A DNA stretch of 64,000 bases. It comes from Pteria penguin (taxonomy: Eukaryota > Mollusca > Bivalvia > Pterioida > Pteriidae). Under the pieces are notes generated by a model. It had not been told where the DNA came from, made no database searches, and saw nothing but the letters and a program-made list of their open reading frames with translations. The translations under genes and the position numbers were made by a program. The stretch covers positions 12,818,494 to 12,882,493 of the forward strand of contig CM068590.1 of NCBI GenBank assembly GCA_035048485.1. The letters run 5' to 3'. Below are positions 9,929-20,990 of this stretch, piece after piece; position 1 is the first letter of the stretch, and each line of letters opens with the position of its first letter.

Positions 9929-10679
9929 AATGAAATCAAATTTTCATTTTGATGAAAGAAGATTTTAGTGTGTTCCAAAGTTATTGTGTCATATTTGTTA
10001 TTTCAAAGTTATTGCATATATTTCTTGCATCACATTTGTGTTGAGTAACTTATATAACATAGGGAATCACATGATTACATGTAAATTATACACGAAATAA
10101 CTGTAAAATATTTGAACCACGAGATTATATTAACATACACGTAATAACTGTAGAATATTGTCTTACATGTAAGTCTCATACATGTACACATTTTATTCTT
10201 ATGTAATAATATGATTATTTTTCTAAAGCACTTTTACTTCTGAATAATAAGGCAAAAAAGAAAAAACTGTATGTTTCCAGTAACATGCTGAAAAACATTA
10301 GGGTCAGTTGGTTGAAAATAATTTGTTTTTAATTATCTTTAATTACTGATATGGTGTTAAATTGGCATCTGGAATACATTTTCGTCCTTTTTTGAAAACC
10401 TATCTTCTTTTTGGTCAAACGAATGACTCTTTAGATATCAAAAACTACATTTCAAGATCAAAATGAAATATTTACAAGTATTATTTTCCTTAAAATGCCT
10501 TCAAAAGGTTAAGGGTTGGGCCATAAATTAGGGTCGGTCGGGTTACAGGAAACTTTTTTTTTTATTTTTAGCTTAATCCTTGCATGTCTCAAAATTCTCA
10601 TAAAAATAAAGTGTTATACATTTACAAGAATTCTTATCATTGACAACTAAGGATACCAAATAACTTGTCCCTTTTCTAT
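9929..10679. other. No recognisable gene
   Basis: AT-rich interior of element 1 after the helicase. No coding or repeat signal was recognised. Confidence 0.45.
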
Positions 10680-10852
10680 ACTGGGATACTGTACACTGGT
10701 AAAGCACTTGGCTTCCAATACAGATGATCCGAGTTCGACTCTTGGGTTGCACCACCATATTTAAGAGGTTGTTAACCTTCTGCTACTTTATGTAATCTGA
10801 CTGAAATGAATGAAAAAATGTTGAAACAGCTTAGGAGCCCAACCAACCAACC
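10680..10852 (+). mobile_element. SINE-A, old diverged copy
   Basis: Recognisable by CTGGTAAAGCACTTGGCTTC, the degraded B box GAGTTCGACTC, TTAAGAGGTTGTTAACC and the CCAACCAACC end. It is more diverged than the copies at 14,157 and 44,072, so this insertion into element 1 is old. Confidence 0.75.
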
Positions 10853-11580
10853 TGACTGCTATAGCCTTGATCTTTGATCATTGGCACTTGATGAATTTCA
10901 CTGTTTGGAAATATGCACCGGTAAATGTATTTATTTGAAACGCTAGTTACCACCGAATGATGGCTCAGATTAATGTATTAGAACTAAACAGATAAAAATC
11001 TGAATTTTGGTAAATAATTTACAAGATTTTAGCCAAAAAATATTAAATTTACACTATATGTAGTGATATTGAAATAAGTTATGGCATATTTCCAAAATCT
11101 TGGGGAAAAAGGTTTGTCTACTATACCGGTAGCTCTGTAAAAGGGTCAAAATCATGCCTTTCAGGAACAAATGTGAAAAAGCAGGTTGGTGCTTTAAAAG
11201 TGGAAAAATTCCACCTACTGTGGGCTTTCTGACCAGGCAGCAGCGTTAGTAACTATAACCAATACATACATGTAGTATACATGTACATGAAACATAAAAA
11301 CACATGAAGTTATTCGACAGTACTGTACAGATCAAATATTCGAAGACCGTTCCCATAGTGGAAATCCACCTGAAAGCACAGGGGAACGCAGATTTAATTA
11401 ATCTATGTCCAACTCATACGAGCTGATCTATTCACAGCTAGATCCTGATCTTTGGCCTCTTGATCATATTGTGTAGAACTCCAGACAAAAGTAAACAAAA
11501 TATAGTCTTCTTGTGATCAAGTTTACTGAAGACAACAGATACATTATAAATATCGGTAGATAGTATGCTGAGAGAAATAT
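10853..11580. other. No recognisable gene
   Basis: Interior of element 1. No motif, RNA or clear repeat is visible. Confidence 0.45.
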
Positions 11581-11700
11581 TACCTCAGCCTTTTCCTGGC
11601 TCACTAAGTAAACAGGATCTGATAACAAGTTTCGAGAAGTGCTCATTTGAGCTTGCAGTTCAGTTGTGTTGACACATTTGAAATCACATTCAGCATTTAA
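11581..11700 (-). other. Possible downstream exon of the minus-strand gene in element 1
   Basis: The minus frame CDFKCVNTTELQAQM then STSRNLLSDPVYLVSQEKAE ends at a donor-like GAG|GTAATA. It lies downstream of the 12,430-12,999 exons on the same strand and reads like protein, but no family is recognised. Confidence 0.3.
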
Positions 11701-11981
11701 AGTATTTTACTTGTACACACACTATCTATTCTATGGTAAGAAATTGTTCACTTTAATAGGTCAAAGAAAAAATATATGCTTGGACAGACTCTAATATTTG
11801 GCTTTAAACCTAAAGTTGTTATGGTATTATGAAATTATACAAATATCCCTTTTTGGCTCCAAAATGTACTTTTTGTTATCTAAGGGATTTTTATTTAGTT
11901 AAAAACAAAGTGATTGTTTCTCACGAAAGGTAAAAACGAATTCTAAATGCTAATCCATTATTTAATCAATAATAAAAAGAG

Positions 11982-12083
<102 letters not shown>

Positions 12084-12429
12084 CCAAGTGAATGACCCTC
12101 ATTTTTTATTGTGACAGGAAACACATATACAATGTAGATATCTTTTGGTCTTCAAAATCAATAGATGGTCAAACTCAGTGTGCTCTTTCTCATTTAACAA
12201 AGATAAAATCCATTTGATAGAATCTGAATCAAAGCCAAAATTCAAAAATTCAGTAAATTTGTTAAACGCATAATGTATAACAAACTGCTTTCTTACTACC
12301 GGTATATTCTATTTTAAACTGAATGTATTTAAAATTTAGTATGTATAACAGCTTCCTTGAATTAAAAAATGATTAGTGTTGTTTGAGAGCTAGACCATTT
12401 ATCAAAAATTGTATAACGAAAAAAGGAAC

Positions 12430-12855
12430 TCAGCCCTTAAGAAATGTTATTAAAACCTCAGTTCGATATTCTTCTTTTTTCTTTCCTTCATCACATTTGG
12501 TAAATGTACCTTCATCTTTAACATTTTCAAGTTGAAACACTTTAGTCAGAGACTTTTTTACTGTTGTCTTCTTCTCATTGTTTGTTATATCATTGAAAGT
12601 CATAATCTTAACTGGAATGACTGTATTTACTGGAAGAAGTGGAGCCAACACCGTTTGTTGTTTTGTTGGTTGGAAGCATTGTGGGCTCCTTAGCAGTCGT
12701 TTAACGTGAGGCTTTGCAGCTCGAGGAGATGGCATATCTAAAGATAAACGGTCATTTACTTGACGACTCTCTAATCTCAGTTTTTCTATGAGGCTGTCTC
12801 GCTCATTTTTTTTAGTTTTTGTTCCCGCTCCACTTGTCTGTAACATTTTATGCAA
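12430..12855 (-). pseudogene. Minus-strand gene of element 1, probable OB-fold protein N-terminal part
   Basis: A 141-codon frame, the longest on this strand in element 1. It has a basic, Ser/Pro-rich linker (SPRAAKPHVKRLLRSPQCFQ) followed by VIPVKIMTFNDI and SLTKVFQLENVKDEGTF, which is the pattern of the first strands of an RPA-like OB fold (compare VKTITIKDRTDTIKVSLW in the gene at 33.3 kb). The rest of the fold is not found in frame. The gene runs toward the helicase from the opposite end of the element. If the reading is right, it would bind single-stranded DNA and partner the helicase. The OB-fold call is an inference from one weakly matching stretch. Confidence 0.4.
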
Positions 12856-12881
12856 ACCCCATTATCGCTTTTAAGTTTTAC

Positions 12882-12999
12882 CTATCAATGACAATGGTAA
12901 ATCTCCAACCACATCTTTCACGTCAAATTGTTTCTCCGATGTCAGTTTCAGTTTCTGGTTAGTGTACTTGACAGTTCCGATTGAACCATCCGGTCCCAT
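12882..12999 (-). other. Probable first exon of the minus-strand gene in element 1
   Basis: From an ATG at 12,999 (minus) the frame MGPDGSIGTVKYTNQKLKLT then SEKQFDVKDVVGDLPLSLI runs to a donor ATAG|GTAAAA at 12,881. The frame does not join cleanly in phase to the 12,855-12,430 frame, so either an exon is missing or the gene is frameshifted. Family unknown. Confidence 0.4.
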
Positions 13000-13191
13000 A
13001 TCTTTATGGACGAACGGAAATCAACATATGACACAAATTTTTCCTCGTAAATATACACGCTTCGAAGTCATGGGCGCTGCCATCTTTATTTTCTTTCCGT
13101 TCGCGCTTCTCGGCATTTATCTCATTCGTAAAGCAAATACTAAAACTGTTCCGATATAACGATACGCTTTCATACAGCTGTAAGTTGTTTT

Positions 13192-13314
13192 CTGATTGGT
13201 CGACTCAGTAAGGTAAAAAAACGTGACCTCAAACGCAGTGCATTCAGATCCTTTTCTAGCGGAGAGTATCGTAGCGATATGAAAAGATCCGATTTTAATT
13301 AGATTGGGGATATC
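13192..13314 (-). repeat. Right inverted repeat of element 1
   Basis: Reverse complement of the left repeat, with the shared blocks given there. The outermost common bases are GATATC (13,309-13,314). Left and right flanks differ beyond that point. Confidence 0.9.
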
Positions 13315-13539
13315 TCGTACTGTTGTCAACTTATGACTGAGTTTAAAAGTTTTGAAAAGTAGAACAGTCAAAAATTACTGCTACACGAAAGACCCTGTTA
13401 AGGGGAACAAATACCTGAAAAATCAAAGTTGCACCTTTTATTTTTTAATAGTTAAGGCCAGGGATAAAGTTGTTGACGACGAATACGACAGCGCCGGGTT
13501 TATGACAACGTTTCAGATAGGTTGTCCTGGCGAGCTATA
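13315..13539. other. No recognisable gene
   Basis: Flank to the right of element 1, with no supported feature. Confidence 0.4.
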
Positions 13540-14040
13540 AATGAAAGCCATGCTAACTACAGACTAAGCATTTTTTACATGAAAAATCTGTGTTTCTTGG
13601 CACATTGACATTATAGGAAGGCGTTATTGAAATCCTGTGCTTCATGTAAAGTTACTGCACCACATTTTTCTGTACCTTGTTCAATGTTGAAATTATAAAA
13701 TGAGAACCATGCCAACTATACACTCAGCAGTTTTTACATAACTCTTTGTGTTGCTTGGTACATTAACATTATAGGGGAAAATTGTTGAATAGTTCCTTTT
13801 TAACTCAAACTGCTTCATGCAAATTAACTGCACCACATTTTTCTTTACCTTATTCAATGTTGAAATTATGAAATGAGAACCATTTATACTATAAACTAAG
13901 CATTTTTGTTGTTGTGGTACTTGACAATATAGGGAAAAATAGTGCAAGTTCCGTTAGAACTCGAACTGAGTGCTTTACTTTAAGTTACTTCACCATAATT
14001 TTCTACACCTCCACCCTTGTTGAAAGTGTGAATTTACTTT
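13540..14040 (+). repeat. Tandem repeat family T2, about three units of ~170-180 bp
   Basis: Each unit repeats blocks such as ACTGCACCACATTTTTCT, TTCAATGTTGAAATTAT, AATGAGAACCAT, CATTGACATTATAGG and AACTATACACT. Units start near 13,540, 13,700 and 13,880 and diverge toward the right. Confidence 0.8.
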
Positions 14041-14156
14041 CTCTCAACTTGACCCGACATTGCAGACTTATTTTGACTTCTCTCGCAATGTCTCTGTTTG
14101 GTGCATATTTGATAATGAGGTTTCCTTCCATAAGGAGATAATCTTCTAGTCGATCA

Positions 14157-14320
14157 GGGGGCAGGCTTGGTGTAATGTTTAAGCGCTTGGCTTGCGGCGC
14201 CGACGATCCGGGTTCGATTCCCGGGTTGCGCCACTATGTTTAAGAGGTTGGTTACCTCCTGCTTCCATGTCGCGATATAACTGAAAAATTGTTGAAAGCG
14301 ACCAATCACCCAACCCAACC
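14157..14320 (+). mobile_element. SINE-A, nearly full length
   Basis: The head GGGGCAGGCTTGGTGTAATG, B box GGTTCGATTCC and body TTAAGAGGTTGG are present. The tail lacks about 10 bp compared with other copies (GAAAGCGACCAATCACC rather than GAAAGCGACGTAAAACACC). Flanks TCTAGTCGATCA and TCTAATCTATCA may be a decayed target duplication. Confidence 0.88.
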
Positions 14321-14582
14321 CTCTAATCTATCAAAGATGATACACCATTCAGTCGTAGAAAGGAAAGCAGGATGTCCGACAACAAATGTGTTCTTTTCAT
14401 TTGTGCTGCAGACATGCGCATTGATGAATGCTGATGTGACCTTCTTCAGTGATTATACTCTCTGCTTTATGTCGCACTAATTGCATTAAGTAGTGCGATC
14501 TGTTTTGTTCTAAAAAGAAACTGGTTTCAAACATGATTAACACTTCAGTGTTTGGGTGATTCTTATTTGCTGTAAGTCACTT

Positions 14583-15100
14583 CCGTTACCTGGGTTTGGC
14601 ACCATAAAGTGAGAGTATACTTAATTGATTGATTGATTGATTTTTGTTTTACGTCACACCACGAATATTTCACGTATATGGTGACGGCATCTGCCTGATG
14701 CGGGCTATACAAATTTTGACCTTTGCAACGGACCCACCCGAAGCAGTGAGAGATCTTTAACATGCCATGCATACCACGACACGGGGCCTCGGTTTTTACC
14801 GTCTCATCCGAAAGACCTGACACCGGCATGGCCAGAGCGGGACTCGAACCCCGGCCTCCCGACCAGGAGTCCGACACGATACCACTAAGCCACGCCGGCT
14901 TTATACTTAAGTGAAATATTTCATTTTATTCCATTACCAAACCTTCAAATAAATTTTAACGCAGAGTGGTTTAATTTTATTTATCAGTAGATTACAACTA
15001 AATAAAATCCAAATCCCAGTTATCAGTTCATTAATGAACAGAGTAGTATGAAATTATGACTTAAGTATATTCTCATTTTATGGCGCCGGACCCAGGTCTT
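14583..15100 (-). mobile_element. MITE-1 copy 2, interrupted by a SINE-B
   Basis: Ends ACCTGGGTTTGGCACCATAA and its inverted partner (GCGCCGGACCCAGGT) match copy 1 at 2422-2648. The internal sequence matches copy 1 in reverse orientation. A SINE-B sits near its left end, so the MITE is older than that SINE insertion. Confidence 0.85.
14626..14902 (-). mobile_element. SINE-B nested in MITE-1 copy 2
   Basis: The reverse strand has the full SINE-B: head GCCGGCGTGGCTTAGTGG, B box GGTTCGAGTCC, body GATGAGACGGTAAAAACCG and tail GTGACGTAAAACAAAAATC. TATACTTAA occurs on both sides (about 14,616 and 14,903), consistent with a target duplication of MITE sequence. Confidence 0.92.
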
Positions 15101-15129
15101 TCAGCGCGAAACATTTGAACAAAAAAGTT

Positions 15130-15590
15130 TAGTGGGATTCCGGTCATTGAATCTAACTCCTAATAAATCCAAGGATATTATCGTTTGTGTGCACTGTAAC
15201 CTTGATAATATGGCCCGTGGTCAAGGTCATGTCACACCCTTGAATCATGGACAACAATCATGTGGAATAATATCGAAATATGACAAAGGGGTAAAAAGTT
15301 ATGACCCGGACAAGATTTGTTGCTATGTGTGCACTGTTATCTTGGCCTTGAAGAGACGAGTTTGGGTCAAAGTCATGACACAGCTTGTAAACTGTCATAG
15401 ACAACAATTGTGGGATATATTATCGAGATATGACAAAAATGTAAGACGTAAGGACCAGACATGAATTTTATCTATATATGCACTGTGATATGACATCGGG
15501 TCAAGGCCATGACACATCCTTGGGTCATGGAGAACAATTGTTTCAAATATCCAGATCTGACAAAGGGGGTAAGAATTTATGGCTCGCAAA
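15130..15590 (+). repeat. Tandem repeat family T1, about three units of ~145 bp
   Basis: Repeated blocks include TATGTGTGCACTGT, GGTCAAGGTCATG, ATGGACAACAAT, ATCGAAATATGACAAAGGGG and ATGACCCGGACAAGA. The open frame through it on + reflects the repeat and is not a gene. Related fragments are at 3720-3945 and 5858-6100. Confidence 0.82.
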
Positions 15591-16030
15591 AAAAAAAAAA
15601 ACCCAATGGTTTCCATTTTCATGTCTCGTCATGTCCAGTTTCTGAGGTCCAAATGTGATGAAGAAATTTTATGAACGAAAGATTCTTGGTTCTACTGTAC
15701 TTACAATGAAAATGAAATGGAGATTAAGGCTCACTGTAGTTTTGTATAACGTAAATTAAACTTTTTTTAAGCCTATTGATGTCAGTTTTGCTAAAGTTTA
15801 GGTGTTTTATCAGATGGTATAACATTGCGCAGAGATTTGTATGGTGTGATTTGAAGTTCCCTGATATTAATTTTCTCTTTTGGTTTTCAATAACGAAATG
15901 TTTTGATCAATTGCAGCCTCTGTCATCCAAAATCCATTATTCTACATTCTTCGGCTTTCTCTGATAAGAGGTCTTGCTATAATTATATACAACACAAGCA
16001 AACACTGACTCCTTTTGAAACAGGCTGGAT
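15591..16030. other. No recognisable gene
   Basis: Contains a stretch (about 15,776-15,850, with CAGATGGTATAACATTGCGC) that resembles the reverse strand near 31,490-31,530, so an old interspersed repeat is likely. No coding signal. Confidence 0.35.
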
Positions 16031-16575
16031 AAGGAAGATAACAATAAACCTCGTTACATCAAACCAATATTTAAATATAAAATAAATTATCATCATAGTA
16101 ATTGTAAAGATGGAGTTGTAACTAGTAGACTCCGCACTGGACACTCCTGGATAACTCATTCTTACCTTCTACAGGAAGAACCTCCCCAAGAATGTGTCCC
16201 TTGCGGATGTCTACTAACTATAAAACATATTTTGCTCGATTGTGCAGACATAGCACATATTCGTACAGATTATTATTCTGCATCCGATATGAAAGAGCTA
16301 TTCGAGAGGGTTAATATTTCCAACATACTGCGATTTTAAAAGAAATAAACTTGTATAAGAAAATATAGTGTATTGACATGTAATGGTTCTGTTAATACAA
16401 TCTGATATAGTTGAGCTGTGATATTGTTTTGTATAGGAGTCATTCTTATGTCATTGTTTTATTCGTATAAAATGTCTACAATGAAATTTTTTAAATTTTG
16501 TTATAACGTACAATGCTAATTTATAATTGTAACCATATGGGTGTAGTATATTCCCGGCGTGACGTAAAACAATCC
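16030..16575 (+). pseudogene. LINE 3' terminal fragment (C-terminal zinc finger and 3' tail)
   Basis: Encodes the end of the LINE ORF2: GHSWITHSYLLQEEPPQECV then PCGCLLTIKHILLDCADIAH, a CxC...HxxxxC zinc-finger tail, followed by a 3' region ending in GGCGTGACGTAAAACAAT at about 16,555-16,575. The body runs in frame to TTTTAA near 16,338. It is 5'-truncated inside the RNase H/tail region and abuts the next LINE copy with no TCTATC tail between them. Confidence 0.88.
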
Positions 16576-16974
16576 TATCCTGAAGCAAGGAAAATATATG
16601 AAAATCATTTGCCTGCTACAAATACTAACAGCTACGTGTCTAAAGCTTCAAAGAAAACCGTTTCGATTGCTATTCAAACAGATATATCATGTTTGAAATC
16701 TGATATTCCCTCGTTGTCCGTTGTGTCTAAACCTAAAACATCCTCGTCTACTTCGTCTTCCCAAACTGTATCAAATTCGCAAAAAACACTAACAAATAAG
16801 TCATCTCCTGTGAAATCAAAATCGAAAACAAGTTCTAAAACTAAACCAGTGAACCCGCACGTGGTTGTTCGAAATAAATTTGATGTTTTAGAAGTAGAGA
16901 TGGAAGATACACCTCCTTCTGATAGCATTTCTAATTCATTGAATGATGAAAACGAAAGAGTCTCGTTTGATTAA
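16576..16974 (+). pseudogene. LINE copy 2 ORF1, C-terminal part
   Basis: A Ser/Thr/Lys-rich frame (SSTSSSQTVSNSQKTLTNKS) ending in VVVRNKFDVLEVEMEDTPPS. The same ending (VVVRNKFDVLEVEMEDSSPS) occurs in LINE copy 3 at 46,138. ORF1 proteins of such LINEs bind the element RNA, but the part seen here is a linker without a recognisable domain. The open frame runs upstream to 16,513 only because it reads through the tail of the preceding LINE fragment. Confidence 0.7.
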
Positions 16975-17036
16975 CGTAAGGGGTCACAGTAAATCCCCAA
17001 AGAAAAAAGCCTTCTCTTGCCCGACTATCAGATAAA

Positions 17037-18156
17037 TGAATCGTCATGATTCAATCATACAGTGGAATTGTAGAGGTTTAATTTTAATGAATTAAAACTT
17101 CTTGATCAAAATTTTTCTCCAGCAATATTATGTTTACAAGAGACCCATCTTAAAGACACAGATTCTTTTCAATTAAAATCTTTTTCGCAATATAATGTTT
17201 ATAGTAATAAGGATAGAGCTGCAGGTGGCTCATCGATTTTCGTTAGAAATTCTATTTTGCATAGCAGTGTTGCTTTAAACACATCCTTACAAGCTGTAGC
17301 TGTTCGTGTAACATTACTAAAAACAATTACGTTTTGTTCAATATATTTTCCTCCGACTTTGAATATAGATCGTAGAGAATTGGACAACTTAGTTAAACAA
17401 TTACCAAAACCCTTTATTATATTGGGTGATTTTAATGCTCATAATATCTTGTGGGGCAGTGATACTACTGACGCCAAAGGTAATATAATTGAAGATTTTA
17501 TAGAACAAAATGGTTTATGTGTCTTTAATGATGGGTCGAGTACCTATTTACATCCAGGACATGGTACTTATACTTCTATTGATCTTACTATAACTGATCC
17601 GTCGCTTTTTACTGATTTTGTGTGGTCAGTTCATGACGATTTGTGTGGAAGTGATCACTTCCCACTTCTATTAAAAAGTAACGTTGCATCTAGTAATTCA
17701 TGTATTCCACATTGGAAATTAAATAAAGCTGACTGGAGTCAATTACAATCTGACTGTCTTACAAATCTTAATAACCTAAATCATTTGAGTAACACTGATC
17801 CTATTCTTTCGTTTACAAATACACTTGTTCAGATTTCTGAAAAGAATATCCCAAAAACCTCTACTTTTCATAAAAAGAAATATAATCCTTGGTTTGACGA
17901 TGCTTGTAAAAGTGTCATCAAAGATCGCAAAAAGGCTGAAAAAATATACAAAAAGCATCCTATTCCTGGTAATTTAAATACACTTCGTCAGCGTAGAGCT
18001 GCTGCCAGGCGCACAATTAATCATAGCAAACGTCTATCATGGAGAAATTATGTCTCCAAAGTCAATACTCGCACGCCTACTAATAAAGTATGGAAGATGA
18101 TAAATAAAATTAAAGGCAAAGGTTTCTTCAAATACTGTTCAACATCTTGTACATAA
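17037..18156 (+). pseudogene. LINE copy 2 ORF2: APE-type endonuclease domain
   Basis: Starts MNRHDSIIQWNCRGL at 17,037. A frameshift near 17,080 is followed by AILCLQETHL (catalytic Glu), SIFVRN, ILGDFNAHNILWGS and DLCGSDHFPLLLK, the last holding the catalytic Asp-His pair. This nuclease nicks target DNA to prime reverse transcription. The frame is lost again at about 18,140 (KGKGFF then a shift). Confidence 0.9.
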
Positions 18157-19112
18157 TTCTGATGTTTTAACATCTAAACACGATATTGCCAATTGTTTAG
18201 GCAAGACCTTTTCGAAAAATTCTTCTTCTGATAACTGTCTTCCTCAGTTTCGTCGTATTAAACAAAAATCCGAAAAAATAAAATTGAAATTTGAATCAAA
18301 TAATTTAGAGGATTATAACGAGCCTTTTTCTATTGACGAATTACAGTCATCACTTCAGAACTCTAATAATACAGCTACTGGTCCAGATGAAGTGCATTAT
18401 CAAATATTAAAACATCTCCTTTGGAATCTTTACATATTCTACTAAATATATTTAATTACATGTGGTTGAATGGTGAATTTCCACAATCGTGGAGAGAATC
18501 TATTGTTATTCCCATTCCTAAACCCGGAAAGGATCATACTGATCCTATTAATTATCGTCCGATATCTTTAACGAGTTGTATATGTAAAAGTTTAGAACGT
18601 ATGATTAATGAGCGTCTTGTCTGGTTCCTGGAACACAACAACCTTCTCACTGATATTCAGTGTGGTTTCAGGAAGCAAAGAAGTACGACTGACCATCTTG
18701 TGCGCCTTGAAACATATATTCGTGATGCTTTCATAAATAAACAGCATGTAGTTTCTATCTTTTTCGATCTCGAAAAAGCATACGATACAACCTGGAAATA
18801 TGGTATTTTAAAGGATTTACATGATATGGGGTTAAGAGGCAGTTTGCCTATTTTTATTTCAAATTTTTTTGAAAGACAGACGTTTTGATATTCGACTGGG
18901 CCTCCCATGTTTCTGATTCATTTGAGCAGGAGATGGGCGTCCCTCAAGGGAGTATATTATCTGTTACACTTTTTAGTATAAAAATCAATAGCTTAGCACA
19001 AGTATTGAAAAATGATATCGATGGTTCTCTGTATGTTGACGACTTCTTGATATGTTGTCGTGGGAAAAATATGAATATGATAGAACGGAAACTTCAATTG
19101 TGTTTTAAATAA
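18157..19112 (+). pseudogene. LINE copy 2 ORF2: reverse transcriptase fingers and palm
   Basis: The frame before 18,420 carries NNTATGPDEVHYQILKHL. Then 18,421-18,888 has PIPKPGKDHTDPINYRPISL, CGFRKQRSTTDHLVRLE and FFDLEKAYDTTW (first catalytic Asp). After a shift near 18,885 come EQEMGVPQGSILS and the catalytic YVDD box in GSLYVDDFLICC. The catalytic residues are intact, and only the frameshifts near 18,417, 18,887 and 19,105 disable it. Confidence 0.92.
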
Positions 19113-19170
19113 TATATTTCAGTGGTCGATTGAAAACGGTTTTAAATTTTCGAAAAATAAGACTTCTTGT

Positions 19171-20715
19171 GTGCATTTCTGCCAAAAAAGACGAATGCAT
19201 AATGACCCTGAACTTTTTATGGACGGTAATAAAATAAATGTTGTAAATGAAGTTAAATTTCTTGGTGTTATATTCGACAAACGACTGTCTTTTATACCAC
19301 ATATTAAAGCGTTAAAAGTAAAATGTTTAAAAGCATTGGATATATTGAAAGTTTTGTCTAGTACGGAGTGGGGTGCTGAAAGTACAACCTTGCTCCAGCT
19401 TTACAGATCGCTGGTTCGATCGAAGCTGGACTATGGTTGTATTGTTTATGGTTCGGCCAGAAAGTCCTATTTACAGCTTCTGGACACCATACATCACCAA
19501 GGCTTGCGTTTGAGTCTTGGTGCTTTCAGGACCTCACCTGTACAAAGTTTATATGCAGAAGCAGCTGAACCATCTTTGAATATTCGTAGAATTAAATTAA
19601 CGTTACAGTATATTACTAAATTGCATTCTAATGAATTAAATCCAGCTTTTGATTGTGTCTTTCGACCACAGCATGAACATTTATATGATAAAAAGCCTAA
19701 TATAATTAAAAGTATTGGTTTACGTGTAAAACCACATATTCTAGAAGCAGGTATTACACTTGACGACATTGCCGATTTCAAAATAGCTTCATCACCTCCA
19801 TGGTTGATGGAAAAACCTAAAATTTTATTTCATTTATCTAAAAATAAAAAACAAGAAACTAGTTCTGCAGAATTTCAACAGTTATTTTCAGAAATGAAGT
19901 CTTTATATTCTAATTACAAACAATATTTCACAGATGGTTCAAAAGATGATGAAAAAGCAGCGGCTGCTGCAATATGTGAAAACGAGTTTAATTGTTCTAT
20001 TCGATTACCTAATCATTCTTCGGTTTTTACAGCAGAAGCAAGAGCTATATTATTAGCTCTTTCTCATATTGAGAAAAATCAAAATTTTAACTCAATTATT
20101 TTTTCCGATTCGTTGTCTTGTTTACAAGCCATTCATAATGTAAGAACAAATAACCCATACATTTTAAATATTATTGAAACAGTGAACCGACTTTTATCTA
20201 CAGATTTCGATATTGTGTTTTGCTGGCTGCCTTCGCATGTTGGTCTTGTCGGCAATGAAAAGGCTGACAGGGCAGCCAAGACAGGGTTGAATAAACCAAA
20301 TGTTATAGGTAAGGTACCTTACTCGGATTTTAAATTATGTATCTTAAACTATGTCAATAATTTGTGTCAAGAGGCTTGGGATCGTGAAGTTAACAATAAA
20401 CTTCATGATTGCAAGCCTCTTTTTAATAGTAAATATTATAATCATTATACAAACCGTAAAGATGAAATTGTGAGTTGTAGACTCCGCATGGGACACTCCT
20501 GGATCACTCATTCATTCCTTTTAAAGGAAGAGCCCCCTCCAGAATGTGTCCCGTGCGGATGTCTATTAAGTATAAAACACATTCTGTTAGAATGTGTAGA
20601 TACTATGCATATTCGTGAAAAGTATTATACTTGTCAAAATATTAATGATTTGTTTGATCGAATAAGCATCTTTAAAGTATTAGAGTTTCTTGAAAGAAAT
20701 AAACCTACACAGTAA
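19171..20715 (+). CDS. LINE copy 2 ORF2: RT thumb, RNase H and zinc-finger tail (514-codon open frame)
   Basis: The longest open frame in the window. Residues 1-200 are the RT thumb and connector (FLGVIFDKRLSFIPHIKAL; RSLVRSKLDYGCIVYGSA). RNase H spans about residues 250-370, with all four acidic residues visible: YFTDGSK, TAEARAILLALSHIE, IIFSDSLSCLQAI and WLPSHVGLVGNEKADRAAK. The C-terminus has ECVPCGCLLSIKHILLEC, a CxxC...HxxxxC zinc finger. RNase H would remove the RNA strand after first-strand synthesis. This is a fragment of ORF2, not a complete protein: it is cut off from the catalytic RT by a frameshift near 19,105. Confidence 0.93.
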   Translation: MHFCQKRRMHNDPELFMDGNKINVVNEVKFLGVIFDKRLSFIPHIKALKVKCLKALDILKVLSSTEWGAESTTLLQLYRSLVRSKLDYGCIVYGSARKSYLQLLDTIHHQGLRLSLGAFRTSPVQSLYAEAAEPSLNIRRIKLTLQYITKLHSNELNPAFDCVFRPQHEHLYDKKPNIIKSIGLRVKPHILEAGITLDDIADFKIASSPPWLMEKPKILFHLSKNKKQETSSAEFQQLFSEMKSLYSNYKQYFTDGSKDDEKAAAAAICENEFNCSIRLPNHSSVFTAEARAILLALSHIEKNQNFNSIIFSDSLSCLQAIHNVRTNNPYILNIIETVNRLLSTDFDIVFCWLPSHVGLVGNEKADRAAKTGLNKPNVIGKVPYSDFKLCILNYVNNLCQEAWDREVNNKLHDCKPLFNSKYYNHYTNRKDEIVSCRLRMGHSWITHSFLLKEEPPPECVPCGCLLSIKHILLECVDTMHIREKYYTCQNINDLFDRISIFKVLEFLERNKPTQ

Positions 20716-20990
20716 AATTTGACTGTTTGATGATAACTTATATATGAACCTGTGTATCTGGAATGCATGTATTTCGTACAATTGTATGTATTTTAATTTG
20801 TATAAATGAATGGGTTTTTAAGAAATGTAGTTTATCTGTCTATAACATATACAAAGAGAGCTAGTCTCTCCTATTTTGTTTTAGCTTTACGTTTTATATT
20901 TTTGAACATTGTATTAATAATATTAGTATATGTCACCATAAGGGTGAAATATTCCCGGTGTGACTTTAAGCACTTATCTATCTATCTATC

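Larger units (their letters stand above)
16576..20990 (+). mobile_element. LINE copy 2: most complete I-group retrotransposon
   Basis: Starts within ORF1 and continues through endonuclease, reverse transcriptase, RNase H and zinc-finger tail to a 3' end GTGTGACTTTAAGC plus TCTATC/CAATCAAT repeats. This domain order (APE-type endonuclease, RT, RNase H) is that of the I group of LINEs; a Nimb- or I-like clade is the best guess. At least four frameshifts separate the frames listed below, so it is inactive but fairly young compared with copies 1 and 3. Confidence 0.92.

Noticed and set aside
14170..14240. tRNA gene in the head of SINE-A copies (also at 44.08 kb)
   Set aside because: The same head recurs at several loci, always joined to the SINE-A body and tail, so it is a SINE promoter and not a tRNA gene.
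15132..15464. 110-codon frame
   Set aside because: It runs through tandem repeat T1. The units, not a protein, explain its openness.
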